A DNA stretch of 64,000 bases from assembly GCA_946414805.1 (NCBI GenBank), contig CAMKPZ010000001.1, positions 62,001 through 126,000 on the forward strand. The letters are read 5' to 3'. The notes under the pieces are model-generated. The model did not search any database, was not told the DNA's origin, and saw only the letters and a list, made by a program, of their open reading frames with translations. Origin of the DNA: an uncultured Bacteroidales bacterium (GTDB lineage: Bacteria > Bacteroidota > Bacteroidia > Bacteroidales > Paludibacteraceae). Positions 32,007 through 45,150 of the stretch are shown piece after piece (position 1 is the first letter of the stretch; every line of letters starts with the position of its first letter). The translations under genes were made by a program, and so were the position numbers.

Positions 32007-33551
32007 ATGAGACATCTCTCGTTCATAGGACTGTGGTTTTGTTCCTGCTTGGTGCTTGGCATGTTCGCCTCGTGTTCTCTGAAAACCGGTTCGGAGGAAC
32101 AATTATTGCGGGAACTGGATCTTTGCATAGAGATCCGGTCGTCTTACCATGCCGCCCGTGAACATAGGATCGATTCGCTCCATCACCGTCTGGCTCTTTG
32201 TCAGACGGATAGCGCTTGTTTCGAAGAGTGTGGCAGGCTCATCGAGGAATACAGGTCCTACGATCTGGACAGCCAGCTCTATTATGCGGAGGAACGGCTG
32301 CGTATCGCCTCCACTCCTTTTGAGAAACAGGTGTCGCTCCTCAACTATTCGGAGGTTATGATGCGCAATGGTATGTACCATGAGTCATTGGAGTACATGG
32401 ACTCGGCGTTGTCAGATCCTCTCAATGGGGTGCTATATCCATATTATTTTCACCTGCGCCGTACACTCTATGGTTCAATGAGGGATTTTGCTGTCTCCGC
32501 TCAAGAGCGGGATATATATTCCCGATTAACCCAGCAATACCGCGACTCCATGATGCATATCCATCCTGCCGGTTCGTTCCTGCATGAGTTGGTGCGGGCG
32601 GACTATCTCTATGAGGAGCATCGCTATGACAGTGCGTTGCATGTGCTGGAGGCGTATGAGCGGGCTAACCACGTGGAGGGAGAGGGCGAAGAAGCCGTCT
32701 TTGCCGTCACCCGTGCGCAGATTTACCGCGCCTTGGGGGACACGCAAAGAGAGAAGTATTATCTGACCGTCTCGTCTCTGGCGGATCTTCGGGGGGCTGT
32801 GCGGGAGTATATCTCTCTCCGCGATTTGGCCCTCATGCTCTATAAGGAAGGAGACATAGACCGCGCTTTCAGATATATGGAGTGCGCGGTGCAGGATGCT
32901 TCTGACGGCAGTGCCCGCGTTCGATCAATAGAAGTCGGCACAACGTATCCGGTTGTAGTAGAAGCCTACCGTCGCCAGGTTATACGCCGCCAGATTACGC
33001 TGGTCGCATTGTTGGTAAATATCATGATGATTGTATTGTTGCTGATTGTGATGATGGCCTATATCACCCGCCAGAGGCGGCGTTTAGCCGAACTGAGCGC
33101 CCGTTCGACGGTATATGTAGGACGGTATATGGAGATGTCCTCGCTGCTTATCGACCGCTTTGATGCGTGGCGTAAGGATCTGAAGACACTCGCTCACGAT
33201 CGCCAATTCGACAAAATCACCGCTGCGCTGAACTCGCAGCGTTTCACCCAGGAGCAATTAGCCTCTTTCTACGGTAATTTCGATGAAGCCTTTCTGGAAC
33301 TCTTCCCGGATTTCGTTTCGGATGTGCAGGCCTTGTTGGTTCCGGAGGCGGAACTGCGTATCAAAGAGGGGGAGCGTCTGAATACCGACCTGCGCGTCTT
33401 GGCACTTATCCGTTTGGGGATTACGGACAGCAAACAGATAGCCGGTTTCCTGCGCTATTCACTCTCCACTATCTATAACAGCCGTACCCGTATGCGCAAT
33501 CTTTACAAAGGCGACAGAGAGCTCTTTGAAGCAAAAATAGCAACATTGTAA
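32007..33551 (+). CDS. SusR-like membrane-spanning PUL regulator (DUF6377 type)
   Basis: A 514-residue protein. I chose ATG 32007 (MRHLSFIGLWFCSCLVLG) because the longer frame starts in the repeat and promoter region. Layout: a signal or anchor helix (possible lipobox MFASC), a periplasmic helical/TPR-like sensor of ~290 residues, one membrane helix (ITLVALLVNIMMIVLLLIVMM, near residues 330-350), a cytoplasmic coiled linker, and a carboxyl-terminal LuxR-like HTH (LRVLALIRLGITDSKQIAGFLRYSLSTIY). This matches the SusR/DUF6377 regulators that sense oligosaccharide in the periplasm and turn on the neighbouring susC genes. It stands directly upstream of the alpha-glucan PUL and ends at a terminator (33593). 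Confidence 0.88.
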   Translation: MRHLSFIGLWFCSCLVLGMFASCSLKTGSEEQLLRELDLCIEIRSSYHAAREHRIDSLHHRLALCQTDSACFEECGRLIEEYRSYDLDSQLYYAEERLRIASTPFEKQVSLLNYSEVMMRNGMYHESLEYMDSALSDPLNGVLYPYYFHLRRTLYGSMRDFAVSAQERDIYSRLTQQYRDSMMHIHPAGSFLHELVRADYLYEEHRYDSALHVLEAYERANHVEGEGEEAVFAVTRAQIYRALGDTQREKYYLTVSSLADLRGAVREYISLRDLALMLYKEGDIDRAFRYMECAVQDASDGSARVRSIEVGTTYPVVVEAYRRQVIRRQITLVALLVNIMMIVLLLIVMMAYITRQRRRLAELSARSTVYVGRYMEMSSLLIDRFDAWRKDLKTLAHDRQFDKITAALNSQRFTQEQLASFYGNFDEAFLELFPDFVSDVQALLVPEAELRIKEGERLNTDLRVLALIRLGITDSKQIAGFLRYSLSTIYNSRTRMRNLYKGDRELFEAKIATL

Positions 33552-33592
33552 CCGCCTTTTCTTACTACTTTTTATAACTAACTTTGAATTTG

Positions 33593-33624
33593 CAAACAGC
33601 TGATTATCTGCTGTTTGTGTTTTT
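33593..33624 (+). terminator. Intrinsic terminator after the SusR-like gene
   Basis: CAAACAGC (33593-33600), 9-base loop, GCTGTTTG (33610-33617), then TGTTTTT. It separates the regulator from the PUL operon. Confidence 0.75.
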
Positions 33625-33662
33625 AATAGTGCTATTTTGTACTACTTTTTCATGCTTGCATG

Positions 33663-33693
33663 TTGCGTGTTTGGGCAATTTGTAGTATCTTTG
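33663..33693 (+). promoter_or_regulatory. Promoter of the alpha-glucan PUL operon
   Basis: TTGC (33663-33666), 19 bases, TATCTTTG (33686-33693). The spacer differs from the constitutive-looking promoters (no A-run or GCAG), consistent with need for an activator. ATG of susC at 33742. Confidence 0.65.
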
Positions 33694-33741
33694 CATCGCA
33701 AAAGTTTGAATGAACTGAGTATTAACCCTTTTAATTTTACT

Positions 33742-36717
33742 ATGAAATCGTACACGCGCATATGTGCTTGGCTGACAGGACTATTATTTCCTGTTTGCTG
33801 TCTCGCGCAGACTTCCATTAACGGTACTGTAACCGATGTGTCGGGAGAGCCGGTTATCGGCGCCACTGTATTGCAGCAAGGCACATCCAATGGCACAATC
33901 ACCGATTTCGACGGTAACTTTGTTCTGACTGTGCCGGATGGTGCTATGCTGGAAATCAGTTATGTGGGCTATGCCTCGCAGACTGTAGCCGCATCCGCCG
34001 GCATGAATGCCGTTCTCAAAGAGGACACAGAGGTGCTGGAGGAAGTGGTCGTAGTCGGCTATGGTGTCCAGAAAAAGAGCGACCTTACCGGTTCGATTGC
34101 CCAAGTGAATGACAAGGACCTCCAGAAAATGCCGGCACCCTCCCTCGGGGCTGCGCTGGAGGGACGTGCTGCCGGTCTTCAGGTCACCGGTTCCGGCGCA
34201 CCGGGTAGTAACGTGAGTCTGAATATCCGGGGTATCGGTAGTATCAATAACTCCCAACCGCTCATCGTCATTGACGGAGTGCCGACCGATGTACCGCTGA
34301 ATATGATCAATATGGATGATGTCGCGAGTATCGATGTGCTCAAGGATGCTTCCGCTACTGCTATATATGGATCGCGCGGCGCGTACGGAGTGGTGATCAT
34401 CACCACCAAGAAAGGCGAGAACGAGCAGGGACATATCTCCCTCAAGGGCTCATTCGGCTTTGATCAGATCCAACGTACTCTTCCCTTGCTCAACGCCTCC
34501 CAGTTCGCTTCTCTCCATAATGAGATGATGGCGGCTGCCGGACAACCCCAATACACCGCATATGCAGACCCTACCGCATTGGGTGTAGGCACCGACTGGA
34601 TGTCGCAAATATGGCAGTTCGCGCCAACCCAGAACTACTCCCTCAGTTATTCGGGTGGTACCCAGAAATCCAATTTCTATGTCTCCGGTGCCTATTACGA
34701 CCAGCGCGGTATCGTCAAAACGACGGATTATAAACGTATCACCCTTCAGTTCAACCACGACACCCAGCTCTTCAAATGGCTGCGGTTCGGCCATAAACTG
34801 AGCCTTAATCATGATATCAAATCGTCCGGCGAGTATAATCTCCAGAACACCATGCGCGCCCTGCCTACTCAGGCTGTCTATAATCCCGACGGCACATGGG
34901 CGGGACCGGTCGGACTGGCGATGTACGTGGGTGATATCACGAACCCCATCGGTAAGATGAGCGAGAACAGCTCTACTACCAAGGGCTATAACCTCTTGGG
35001 TAATATCTATGCCGAGATAAAACCGCTGGACTGGCTCATCTTCAAGACTACCTTTGGCATGCAGGTCATGTATTGGGATTCGGAGGGTTGGTCACCCGCG
35101 TACGATTGGAAACCTATTGCCCAACCGGAGAGCCAGGTAACCCGCCAGTTTGACAAATCTGTCACGTGGCTCTGGGATAATACGCTCACATTCATTAAGA
35201 CCTTTAACCAAAAACACTCGTTCTCCGCGATGATTGGTTCGTCTATGCAGGCGAATAACTACGAGTACATGAGCGGGGCGGTGCAGGGCTTTATCTCCGC
35301 GGAGGCACGTCAGCTCAGTAACGGACTTCTGGAACCGACCCTCAGCGGTAATAAATCCGATTGGGCTCTGCTCTCTTTCATGGGGCGTGTCACCTACGGC
35401 TACGACAACCGCTATCTCCTTACCGCTACTTTCCGTGCCGACGGCTCCAGCCGCTTCGCCAGAAAGAACAGATGGGGCTATTTCCCCTCCGTTGCTATTG
35501 CTTGGCGCATGAGCGAGGAGCATTGGTTTGAGAAGACCTTCGCCCTCTCGGATCTCAAACTCCGTGCCGGATACGGTCTGACCGGTAACCAAGCCTCGGT
35601 AGGAAACTACGCGTATGCTTCCCAGCTACAGACCGTGCAGTATCTCTTTGGCGGCACGCAGGTCGCCGGACTTGCTCCCTGGGTGCTGCCTAACCCCAAT
35701 GTGCGGTGGGAGACGGTGGAGCAGTATAACGTGGGTATCGACCTCGCGCTTCTGGACCAGCGCTTCCATGCTACCATTGACGGCTATATCAAGAACACCA
35801 ACGATATGCTGGTGCCGATGTCCGTACCTATCAGCAGCGGCTATTCCGACGAGGCGGTGCCCTCTATCAATGCCGGCAGGATGCGCAACATGGGTATAGA
35901 GCTCAGCCTCAATAGTATGAATATCAAGAAGACCAATTTCACCTGGACCACCACCGTCAATGTGGCTTATAACCACAACCGTATCCTCTCCCTGAACGAT
36001 GATGTTCCGATGTATTTCGACTGTAATATCCATAAAGTCGGCTATCCCGTGGCTGCTTTCTACGGCTATGTCACGGATGGTATCTTCCAGACGCAGGAGG
36101 AGATAGACGCCCATGCTGTCCAGACCATCGGCTCGGATCCCTATACCTCTACCCAACCGGGAGATATCCGCTTCAAGGATCTCAATAACGACGGTGTTAT
36201 CAATGAGGACGACCGTACCATCCTCGGTACGCCGAGCCCCTCTTGGACTTTCTCTATGAACAACCGCTTTGAGTTCTACGGGGTGGATATAGAGATTTAC
36301 CTCCAGGGTGCTGCCGGCAATAAGATCTATAACGGCAACCGCGCGACGCTCGAAGCCATGTCCGTCGCGCAGAACCAGATGACCACCGTCTTGGACCGCT
36401 GGAGACCGGAGTATCACTCCGCCACTATGCCCCGTGCCGTCTTCTCGGATCCCAATAAGAACAACCGCACTTCCGACCGGTTCTTGGAATCGGGGGACTA
36501 CCTCCGTCTCAAGAATATCACGATCGGTTATACCATGCCCAAGCATCTGACCAAGAAAGCGCTGATGGAGGAGGTGCGTTTCTCCCTCTCCGCCCAGAAC
36601 CTCTACACGCTAACCCGTTATACCGGTTTGGATCCCGAGGTCGGCGGCTCCGGTATCGATAGCAATGTCTATCCTATCACGCGTAATTTTACTTTTGGAA
36701 TAAATATTATGTTCTAA
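33742..36717 (+). CDS. SusC/RagA TonB-dependent transporter, alpha-glucan PUL
   Basis: The 991-residue outer-membrane importer of the PUL. Signal peptide MKSYTRICAWLTGLLFPVCCLAQ, then the carboxypeptidase-like domain (SINGTVTDVSGEPVIGATVLQQ), a TonB box region and the SusC signature VLEEVVVVGYGVQKKSDLTGS. The plug (GAPGSNVSLNIRGIGS, DDVASIDVLKDASATAIYGSRG) and a 22-strand barrel ending FGINIMF follow. It imports oligosaccharides using TonB energy, with the SusD encoded 4 bases downstream as its lid. The start at 33742 puts the signal peptide first; the earlier in-frame start is excluded by the promoter. Confidence 0.96.
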   Translation: MKSYTRICAWLTGLLFPVCCLAQTSINGTVTDVSGEPVIGATVLQQGTSNGTITDFDGNFVLTVPDGAMLEISYVGYASQTVAASAGMNAVLKEDTEVLEEVVVVGYGVQKKSDLTGSIAQVNDKDLQKMPAPSLGAALEGRAAGLQVTGSGAPGSNVSLNIRGIGSINNSQPLIVIDGVPTDVPLNMINMDDVASIDVLKDASATAIYGSRGAYGVVIITTKKGENEQGHISLKGSFGFDQIQRTLPLLNASQFASLHNEMMAAAGQPQYTAYADPTALGVGTDWMSQIWQFAPTQNYSLSYSGGTQKSNFYVSGAYYDQRGIVKTTDYKRITLQFNHDTQLFKWLRFGHKLSLNHDIKSSGEYNLQNTMRALPTQAVYNPDGTWAGPVGLAMYVGDITNPIGKMSENSSTTKGYNLLGNIYAEIKPLDWLIFKTTFGMQVMYWDSEGWSPAYDWKPIAQPESQVTRQFDKSVTWLWDNTLTFIKTFNQKHSFSAMIGSSMQANNYEYMSGAVQGFISAEARQLSNGLLEPTLSGNKSDWALLSFMGRVTYGYDNRYLLTATFRADGSSRFARKNRWGYFPSVAIAWRMSEEHWFEKTFALSDLKLRAGYGLTGNQASVGNYAYASQLQTVQYLFGGTQVAGLAPWVLPNPNVRWETVEQYNVGIDLALLDQRFHATIDGYIKNTNDMLVPMSVPISSGYSDEAVPSINAGRMRNMGIELSLNSMNIKKTNFTWTTTVNVAYNHNRILSLNDDVPMYFDCNIHKVGYPVAAFYGYVTDGIFQTQEEIDAHAVQTIGSDPYTSTQPGDIRFKDLNNDGVINEDDRTILGTPSPSWTFSMNNRFEFYGVDIEIYLQGAAGNKIYNGNRATLEAMSVAQNQMTTVLDRWRPEYHSATMPRAVFSDPNKNNRTSDRFLESGDYLRLKNITIGYTMPKHLTKKALMEEVRFSLSAQNLYTLTRYTGLDPEVGGSGIDSNVYPITRNFTFGINIMF

Positions 36718-36721
36718 CGCT

Positions 36722-38218
36722 ATGAATACAAAACGACTATACCAATATATTGTACTTTGTACGTTGTCCCTTTGTACATTGGCTTGTAATTTTCTGGATC
36801 GCAAGCCCTGGGACTCGGTGGATACAACCAACGGATTTCAGACCGAGGCGGATGCCATAGCTGCGGTGAACGCGTGCTATCAGCCTCTGCAGTGGCCTAA
36901 GTTATACAATATGCGTATCTGGACGCTGGATATCATTGCCGGCGAGAGTGTGGTAGGTGCCGGTGGCGGCACCGATGGCTTGGAGACGGTGGAGATGGCT
37001 AACTTCATAGCCACCTCGGATAATTTCGCGGCGCTGGATCTGTGGAGGGGGCCTTCTCCCGGTATCCTGCGATGCAATTTCGTGCTGGCCAATGTGCCGC
37101 AGATGGATATAGATAATGATCTCAAGGCGCGTCTGTTAGGGGAAGCGCATTTCCTGCGCGCGCATTACTATTTTATATTAGTGCGTCTTTTCGGCGGCGT
37201 GCCGATGCCTACCGAGCCTCTTACCGCCGATAGCGAACTGAAGATGCCCAGAGCCTCCGAGGACGAGGTGTACGCCCTTGTCATAGAGGATCTCAAGCAG
37301 GCTATTGCGCTTCTGCCTACCCGTAGCAAGTATGGCAGTAAAGATATAGGCAGGGCCACGAAGGAGGCGGCAATGGCGGAGTTGGCGCGCGTCTATCTGA
37401 CCTACCACCCCGGTACGGACAACTACAACGAAGTAGTGCGCCTCTGTAACGAGATCGGCGACTTGGGCTACCAGCTGGCTCCGAACTATGCCGATAACTA
37501 CAATCCTGCCAAGCAGAATGGGGTGGAGTCGATCTTCGAAGTGCAGTATTACGGCAAGACCAATAAGGATTTCTGGTCCAACGAGAACCAGGCTTCTTGG
37601 ATAAGCACCTATCAGGGACCCCGCAACTCAGGCATGGCGGCGGGATGCTACGGCTGGAACCAGCCTACGCCGGAGTTCGTCAGCCAATACGAACCCGGGG
37701 ACCTCAGAAAGGATATCACCGTCTTCTATACCGGTTGTCCTACCTTTGACGGCTACACCTATTCCGGCACATGGTCCACTACGGGCTATAATGTCCGTAA
37801 GTTCCTGCTGACCAAAGCCCAGTCGCCGGATTATAACACCTCCAACCAGAACTGGATCATCACCCGTTACGCCGATGTGCTGCTCATGAAGGCGGAGGCG
37901 CTCAATGAACTTGGCCGTACCACCGAGGCGGAGGAACCGCTCTATCAGGTTCGCAAGCGCGCCGGACTGACCAGCCGCGCACAGATAGAAGGACTCTCGC
38001 AAGCACAGATGAGGGAGAAAATCATCCATGAGCGCCGGGTGGAACTGGCGTTTGAGGGACACCGATGGTTCGATATGCTCCGCTACCCGAATAACTACGC
38101 CCTCACGTTTCTGCACTCTATCGGTAAGACGGCGGCTACATCCAAACATCTGCTTTTCCCGATCCCTATGCAGGAGCGCGAAGCCAATAATCTGTTAACC
38201 CAAAACCCCGGTTGGTAA
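36722..38218 (+). CDS. SusD/RagB family glycan-binding lipoprotein, alpha-glucan PUL
   Basis: A 498-residue surface lipoprotein forming the lid of the SusC channel. The signal peptide IVLCTLSLCTLAC gives a lipobox Cys at residue 21-22. The SusD TPR core is visible: NFLDRKPWDSVDTTNGFQTEADA, ARLLGEAHFLRAHYYFILVRLFGGVP, ERRVELAFEGHRWFDMLRYP, and LLFPIPMQEREANNLLTQNPGW. The signal core is made of TGTACNT-type heptamers (36751-36778). It follows susC by four bases and precedes the SusE/F-like gene by one base. Confidence 0.96.
   Translation: MNTKRLYQYIVLCTLSLCTLACNFLDRKPWDSVDTTNGFQTEADAIAAVNACYQPLQWPKLYNMRIWTLDIIAGESVVGAGGGTDGLETVEMANFIATSDNFAALDLWRGPSPGILRCNFVLANVPQMDIDNDLKARLLGEAHFLRAHYYFILVRLFGGVPMPTEPLTADSELKMPRASEDEVYALVIEDLKQAIALLPTRSKYGSKDIGRATKEAAMAELARVYLTYHPGTDNYNEVVRLCNEIGDLGYQLAPNYADNYNPAKQNGVESIFEVQYYGKTNKDFWSNENQASWISTYQGPRNSGMAAGCYGWNQPTPEFVSQYEPGDLRKDITVFYTGCPTFDGYTYSGTWSTTGYNVRKFLLTKAQSPDYNTSNQNWIITRYADVLLMKAEALNELGRTTEAEEPLYQVRKRAGLTSRAQIEGLSQAQMREKIIHERRVELAFEGHRWFDMLRYPNNYALTFLHSIGKTAATSKHLLFPIPMQEREANNLLTQNPGW
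36751..36778 (+). repeat. TGTACNT heptamers forming the SusD signal-peptide core
   Basis: TGTACTT, TGTACGT, TGTCCCT, then TTGTACAT, in frame as LCTLSLCT. The same family builds signal cores at 39434, 58973, 60712 and 62820. Confidence 0.7.
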
Positions 38219-38219
38219 T

Positions 38220-39406
38220 ATGAAAAAGAATCTTTTGTTTTATAGCGCTCAGCGCAGTCTTACAGGCATAGCCGGTCTTACAGCAAAGCGGTCTTACAGG
38301 CTATTTATAGCCGGTCTTATAGCGTTAGCGGTCAGCGCGTTCGCGTTTCCTTCCTGTGAGAAACCTGCAGAGCCGGTAGAGGAGAAAGAACTGGCGCTCA
38401 CGCTCTCTACGGACTCCGTTCTCTGTCTGCCTGTATACAAAGACTTGGCGGCATTGGAGTTGTCCTGGACCCCGGGAACCAACCATGGCACGGGTTCGGC
38501 TATCGCCTATACGGTAGAGATGGACAGAGCCGGTAATGACTTCGCCGACGGTCTGCGATGGGAGATCGGTCGTACCGCTGACAGGACGATGGTGTTCAGC
38601 CATCAGCAGTTGGCGGATACGCTCTATCTGACTTATCCGGAGATCAAGGAAGGCGAATATGTGGACTTTGAGTACCGTGTTCGGGCGCGAGTGGTGCAGA
38701 CCGGAGAGGAGCAGATCTCGCCGGTGGTCAAGGTGGCGATAGCATGGCGCGCTACGATGATGACGGATCTCTACCTCGTCGGAGACGCTACGCCGCACGG
38801 ATGGGATCTCAACCGCGCTACGGCAATGATCATGGATATGACCTCCTTCACCTCCTTCTCATGGACCGGCACCATGCACAAAGGCGAGTTCAAACTCATG
38901 CCCGCTACCGACGACTGGATCCCCTGTTTTGTCAGGGACTCGACGGATGAGGGTAAGATGGTCTATCGTGACAGTGAGGAGCGTTATCCGGATCTCAAAT
39001 GGCTGATCGCCAGGACCGGCTCCTATCGGATCACCGCCGATGTGGAAGCACTGACCATAGACATCGCTTACCTTGGCGGCGAGACCTACAGCCATATCTA
39101 TATGATCGGCGACGCAGCCCCGGGCGGCTGGAGCTGGGATAACCTCACCGAGATGCAGCACCCCGAGAGCGGCGTCTTCACCTATGAGGGGCATCTGAAC
39201 ACAGGCCAGATCAAGTTCCCCACGGAGATCCGCTCCGACTGGTCGGGCGAGATGCTGTATGCTCCCACGCCGGACTGCGCGCCTGCAGTAAACGGCTCCT
39301 TTGACGCACACGCCGGCGATCCCGATAACAAATGGCTCATCCCCGAGAGCGGCGACTGGTCCATACGAATCAACATCAATGACACCACTATTTCCTTTGT
39401 ACGGCT

Positions 39407-39410
<4 letters not shown>
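38220..39410 (+). CDS. SusE/SusF-like outer-membrane starch-binding lipoprotein
   Basis: A 396-residue surface glycan-binding protein. The signal region is unusually long and is built of repeats (residues 9-40: [20 protein letters not shown] and on), with a possible lipobox AFPSC near residue 47. A SusE amino-terminal domain follows (ALTLSTDSVLCL, LSWTPGTNHGTG, AYTVEMDRAGNDF). Two SusE/F-type carbohydrate modules come next, each with a (D/M)(L/I)Y(L/M)(V/I)GDA start (DLYLVGDATPHGW and HIYMIGDAAPGGW), which in SusE/SusF bind alpha-glucan through aromatic residues. Its stop overlaps the GH66 start by 4 bp. Confidence 0.88.
38245..38335 (+). repeat. Five iterated palindrome-GGTCTTAYA modules in the SusE/F signal region
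   Basis: Each module is a short palindrome directly followed by RGTCTTAYA: GCGCTCAGCGC, GGCATAGCC, GCAAAGC, GGCTATTTATAGCC, then the weak GCGTTAGC followed by GGTCAGC. The same array with different palindromes occurs at 41242-41314. Confidence 0.85.
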
Positions 39411-43472
<4,062 letters not shown>

Positions 43473-43516
43473 AACCACAATCAACCCTTATAATTAACCT
43501 TTAAAACCATTGTATT

Positions 43517-44341
43517 ATGAGAAAAATTCTCTCTTTATTCGTCGCAGTAATGGCGGTAAGCAGCCTCTCTGCGAAAACGATCTATCTGCAGGCCAATGAC
43601 GATTGGAAATCCTTTGGCGCTGTGTTCTTTGTTCATTCATGGGGAGCCACAGACGCGGATGCCAAGTTAGTTGCCGTAGAAGGCGAAGAATACCTCTTCT
43701 TCGTGGACATCCCCGACGACAACAACAACCTGCTTTTTGTCCGTGCACAGGGCGAGAGCGAGTCTATCCCTTGGGATACCGAAAACCTCTGGACTAAGAC
43801 CGGAGATCTTGTGATTCCTGACGGAAAAGACTGCTATTATCTGGTCGGTTGGACGGACGGCGCATGGCTGACCCACGGCGAAAGACCTGCCGTTTCCATC
43901 GTCGGTAATTTCGCAGGTGACGAATCATGGGGATCCGGCGCACACCCGATGACGGTAGCTGCTGACAATGCAAGCGCCAGCGTGACTTTCGCGCTGGAGG
44001 CAGGCACTTATGAGATGAAGGTATGGCTCGAAGGATTCTTCCTCAGCCTGAACGGCGAAGGTGAAACTCTATACCAGATTCACCGCGACTGGGATCATGC
44101 CGATAATGTCAATATCGTGAACGAAGGGCGTAACTTCGAACTCGTTGCCGACCAAGCCGGTGATTACACTTTCACTTGGACCTTCGCCAGCCAGAACCTC
44201 GCTGTCACCTTCCCGGAGATTCCTTCGGCTGTGGATAATATTCAGGCAGAAGGCAAGTCCGTCAAACGCATTGTTGATGGTCAGCTGATCATCACCCGCG
44301 ACGGCAAGACCTTCAATGCCCTGGGCGCAGAGGTAAAGTAA
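43517..44341 (+). CDS. Secreted SusF-like protein with T9SS-type tail
   Basis: A 274-residue exported protein (MRKILSLFVAVMAVSSLSA signal). Two beta-sandwich modules are suggested by KTIYLQANDDWKSFGAVFFVHSWG and AVSIVGNFAGDESWG...EMKVWLEGFFLSLNGEG, which look like SusF/SusE-type or glycan-binding folds. The tail SVKRIVDGQLIITRDGKTFNALGAEVK is a short sorting-type domain like those of type IX secretion cargo. Its position after GH97 suggests it is a glycan-binding member of the alpha-glucan PUL. Exact family unknown. Confidence 0.65.
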   Translation: MRKILSLFVAVMAVSSLSAKTIYLQANDDWKSFGAVFFVHSWGATDADAKLVAVEGEEYLFFVDIPDDNNNLLFVRAQGESESIPWDTENLWTKTGDLVIPDGKDCYYLVGWTDGAWLTHGERPAVSIVGNFAGDESWGSGAHPMTVAADNASASVTFALEAGTYEMKVWLEGFFLSLNGEGETLYQIHRDWDHADNVNIVNEGRNFELVADQAGDYTFTWTFASQNLAVTFPEIPSAVDNIQAEGKSVKRIVDGQLIITRDGKTFNALGAEVK

Positions 44342-44348
44342 ATGCTTA

Positions 44349-44390
44349 GGGCTTTTGCCCTATACCGGCCTTGCGGCGTTGGTTCGCCGC
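44349..44390. other. Two strong hairpins after the alpha-glucan PUL
   Basis: GGGC-TTTT-GCCC (44349-44360) and GCGGCG-TTGGTT-CGCCGC (44373-44390). No T-run follows directly, so they may be repeat elements or a Rho-type processing site rather than a simple terminator. Two GTCGAAA heptamers follow at 44436-44449, with a variant GAAAAAA unit to 44456. Confidence 0.5.
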
Positions 44391-44466
44391 AGGGTTACTA
44401 ACGAGATCTTTGACATATTGGATTTACCGAAAAAAGTCGAAAGTCGAAAGAAAAAAGACCAAACCC

Positions 44467-44497
44467 TTGCATATTTGCAAAAAAAGCAGTACCTTTG
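44467..44497 (+). promoter_or_regulatory. Promoter of the toxin-antitoxin pair
   Basis: TTGC (44467-44470), 19 bases, TACCTTTG (44490-44497), with AAAAAAAGCAG before the -7 box. Confidence 0.8.
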
Positions 44498-44513
44498 CAC
44501 CGAAATTTGATGC

Positions 44514-44520
44514 AAGGAGG
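44514..44520 (+). promoter_or_regulatory. Strong Shine-Dalgarno AAGGAGG before the antitoxin
   Basis: AAGGAGG five bases before the ATG at 44526. Such sites are rare in Bacteroidota, whose messages mostly lack them, and I see none as good elsewhere in the window. Confidence 0.7.
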
Positions 44521-44525
44521 TTATT

Positions 44526-44786
44526 ATGAACGCTTTACAACTGAACGCGGAGTTATTTACCAATCTCGGAATCATTGCCGAAGACGAGACTATGATGGCG
44601 AAAGCAGCCAAGTATGTGCGCAAACTGGCGAAACAACTCACCGATGATCCTACCCGTATGACCAAAGAGGAATATTTCGCCATGCTGGATCGTTCCGAAG
44701 CGCAATATGCGCGCGGAGAATATACAACGCAGTTGCCCGGAGAGTCTGTAACGGATATGTTAAGAAGAAACGGCTATGATATTTGA
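44526..44786 (+). CDS. Antitoxin of YoeB-type toxin
   Basis: An 86-residue protein: MNALQLNAELFTNLGIIAEDETMMAKAAKYVRKLAKQ, then EEYFAMLDRSEAQYARGEYT. It resembles the small antitoxins paired with Txe/YoeB toxins in Bacteroidales, with a structured front half that may bind DNA and a flexible tail (TQLPGESVTDMLRRNGYDI) that could wrap the toxin. The gene overlaps the toxin gene by 11 bases, giving coupled translation and the usual antitoxin-first order. It probably represses its own promoter. Confidence 0.85.
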   Translation: MNALQLNAELFTNLGIIAEDETMMAKAAKYVRKLAKQLTDDPTRMTKEEYFAMLDRSEAQYARGEYTTQLPGESVTDMLRRNGYDI

Positions 44787-45051
44787 ATTAAGATATACCG
44801 AGGAAGCCCAAGAGGGATTGGCTAAACTATCTAAAAGTGAGCCTAAGGCATTTCAAAAAGCCCTTTCTTTTATAGATGAACTGCGCTACCATCCTAAGAC
44901 TGGTACAGGTCATCCTGAACCTTTAAAAGGCAAACCCGAGGGGCGATGGAGTCGTCAAATAACGAAGAAACACCGGTTAGTATATCGTATTTATGATACA
45001 GAAGTGGTAGTGCTGATATTAGCTGCCTACGGTCACTACGACGATAAATAA
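44776..45051 (+). CDS. yoeB: YoeB/Txe family mRNA interferase toxin
   Basis: A 91-residue RelE-superfamily toxin that cuts mRNA in the ribosome A site. The YoeB pattern is complete: IDELRYHPKTGTGHPEPLKGKPEGRWSRQITKKHRLVYRIYDTEVVVLILAAYGHY. It includes the catalytic Glu region (HPEPLKG), the Arg of RLVY and the final His-Tyr. It overlaps the antitoxin gene, and a perfect terminator follows at 45076. Confidence 0.95.
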   Translation: MIFELRYTEEAQEGLAKLSKSEPKAFQKALSFIDELRYHPKTGTGHPEPLKGKPEGRWSRQITKKHRLVYRIYDTEVVVLILAAYGHYDDK

Positions 45052-45075
45052 CATATTTCAGCCTTAGGGCAAATC

Positions 45076-45112
45076 AAAAGCGGTAAATCCAATATGCGGA
45101 TTTACCGCTTTT
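45076..45112 (+). terminator. Terminator of the toxin-antitoxin unit
   Basis: A 15-bp perfect stem, AAAAGCGGTAAATCC (45076-45090) with GGATTTACCGCTTTT (45098-45112), 7-base loop, A-run before and T-run after; it can work in both directions. Confidence 0.92.
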
Positions 45113-45150
45113 TGTTATTCATAACAGTAAACACTTAAACATTAAATAGA

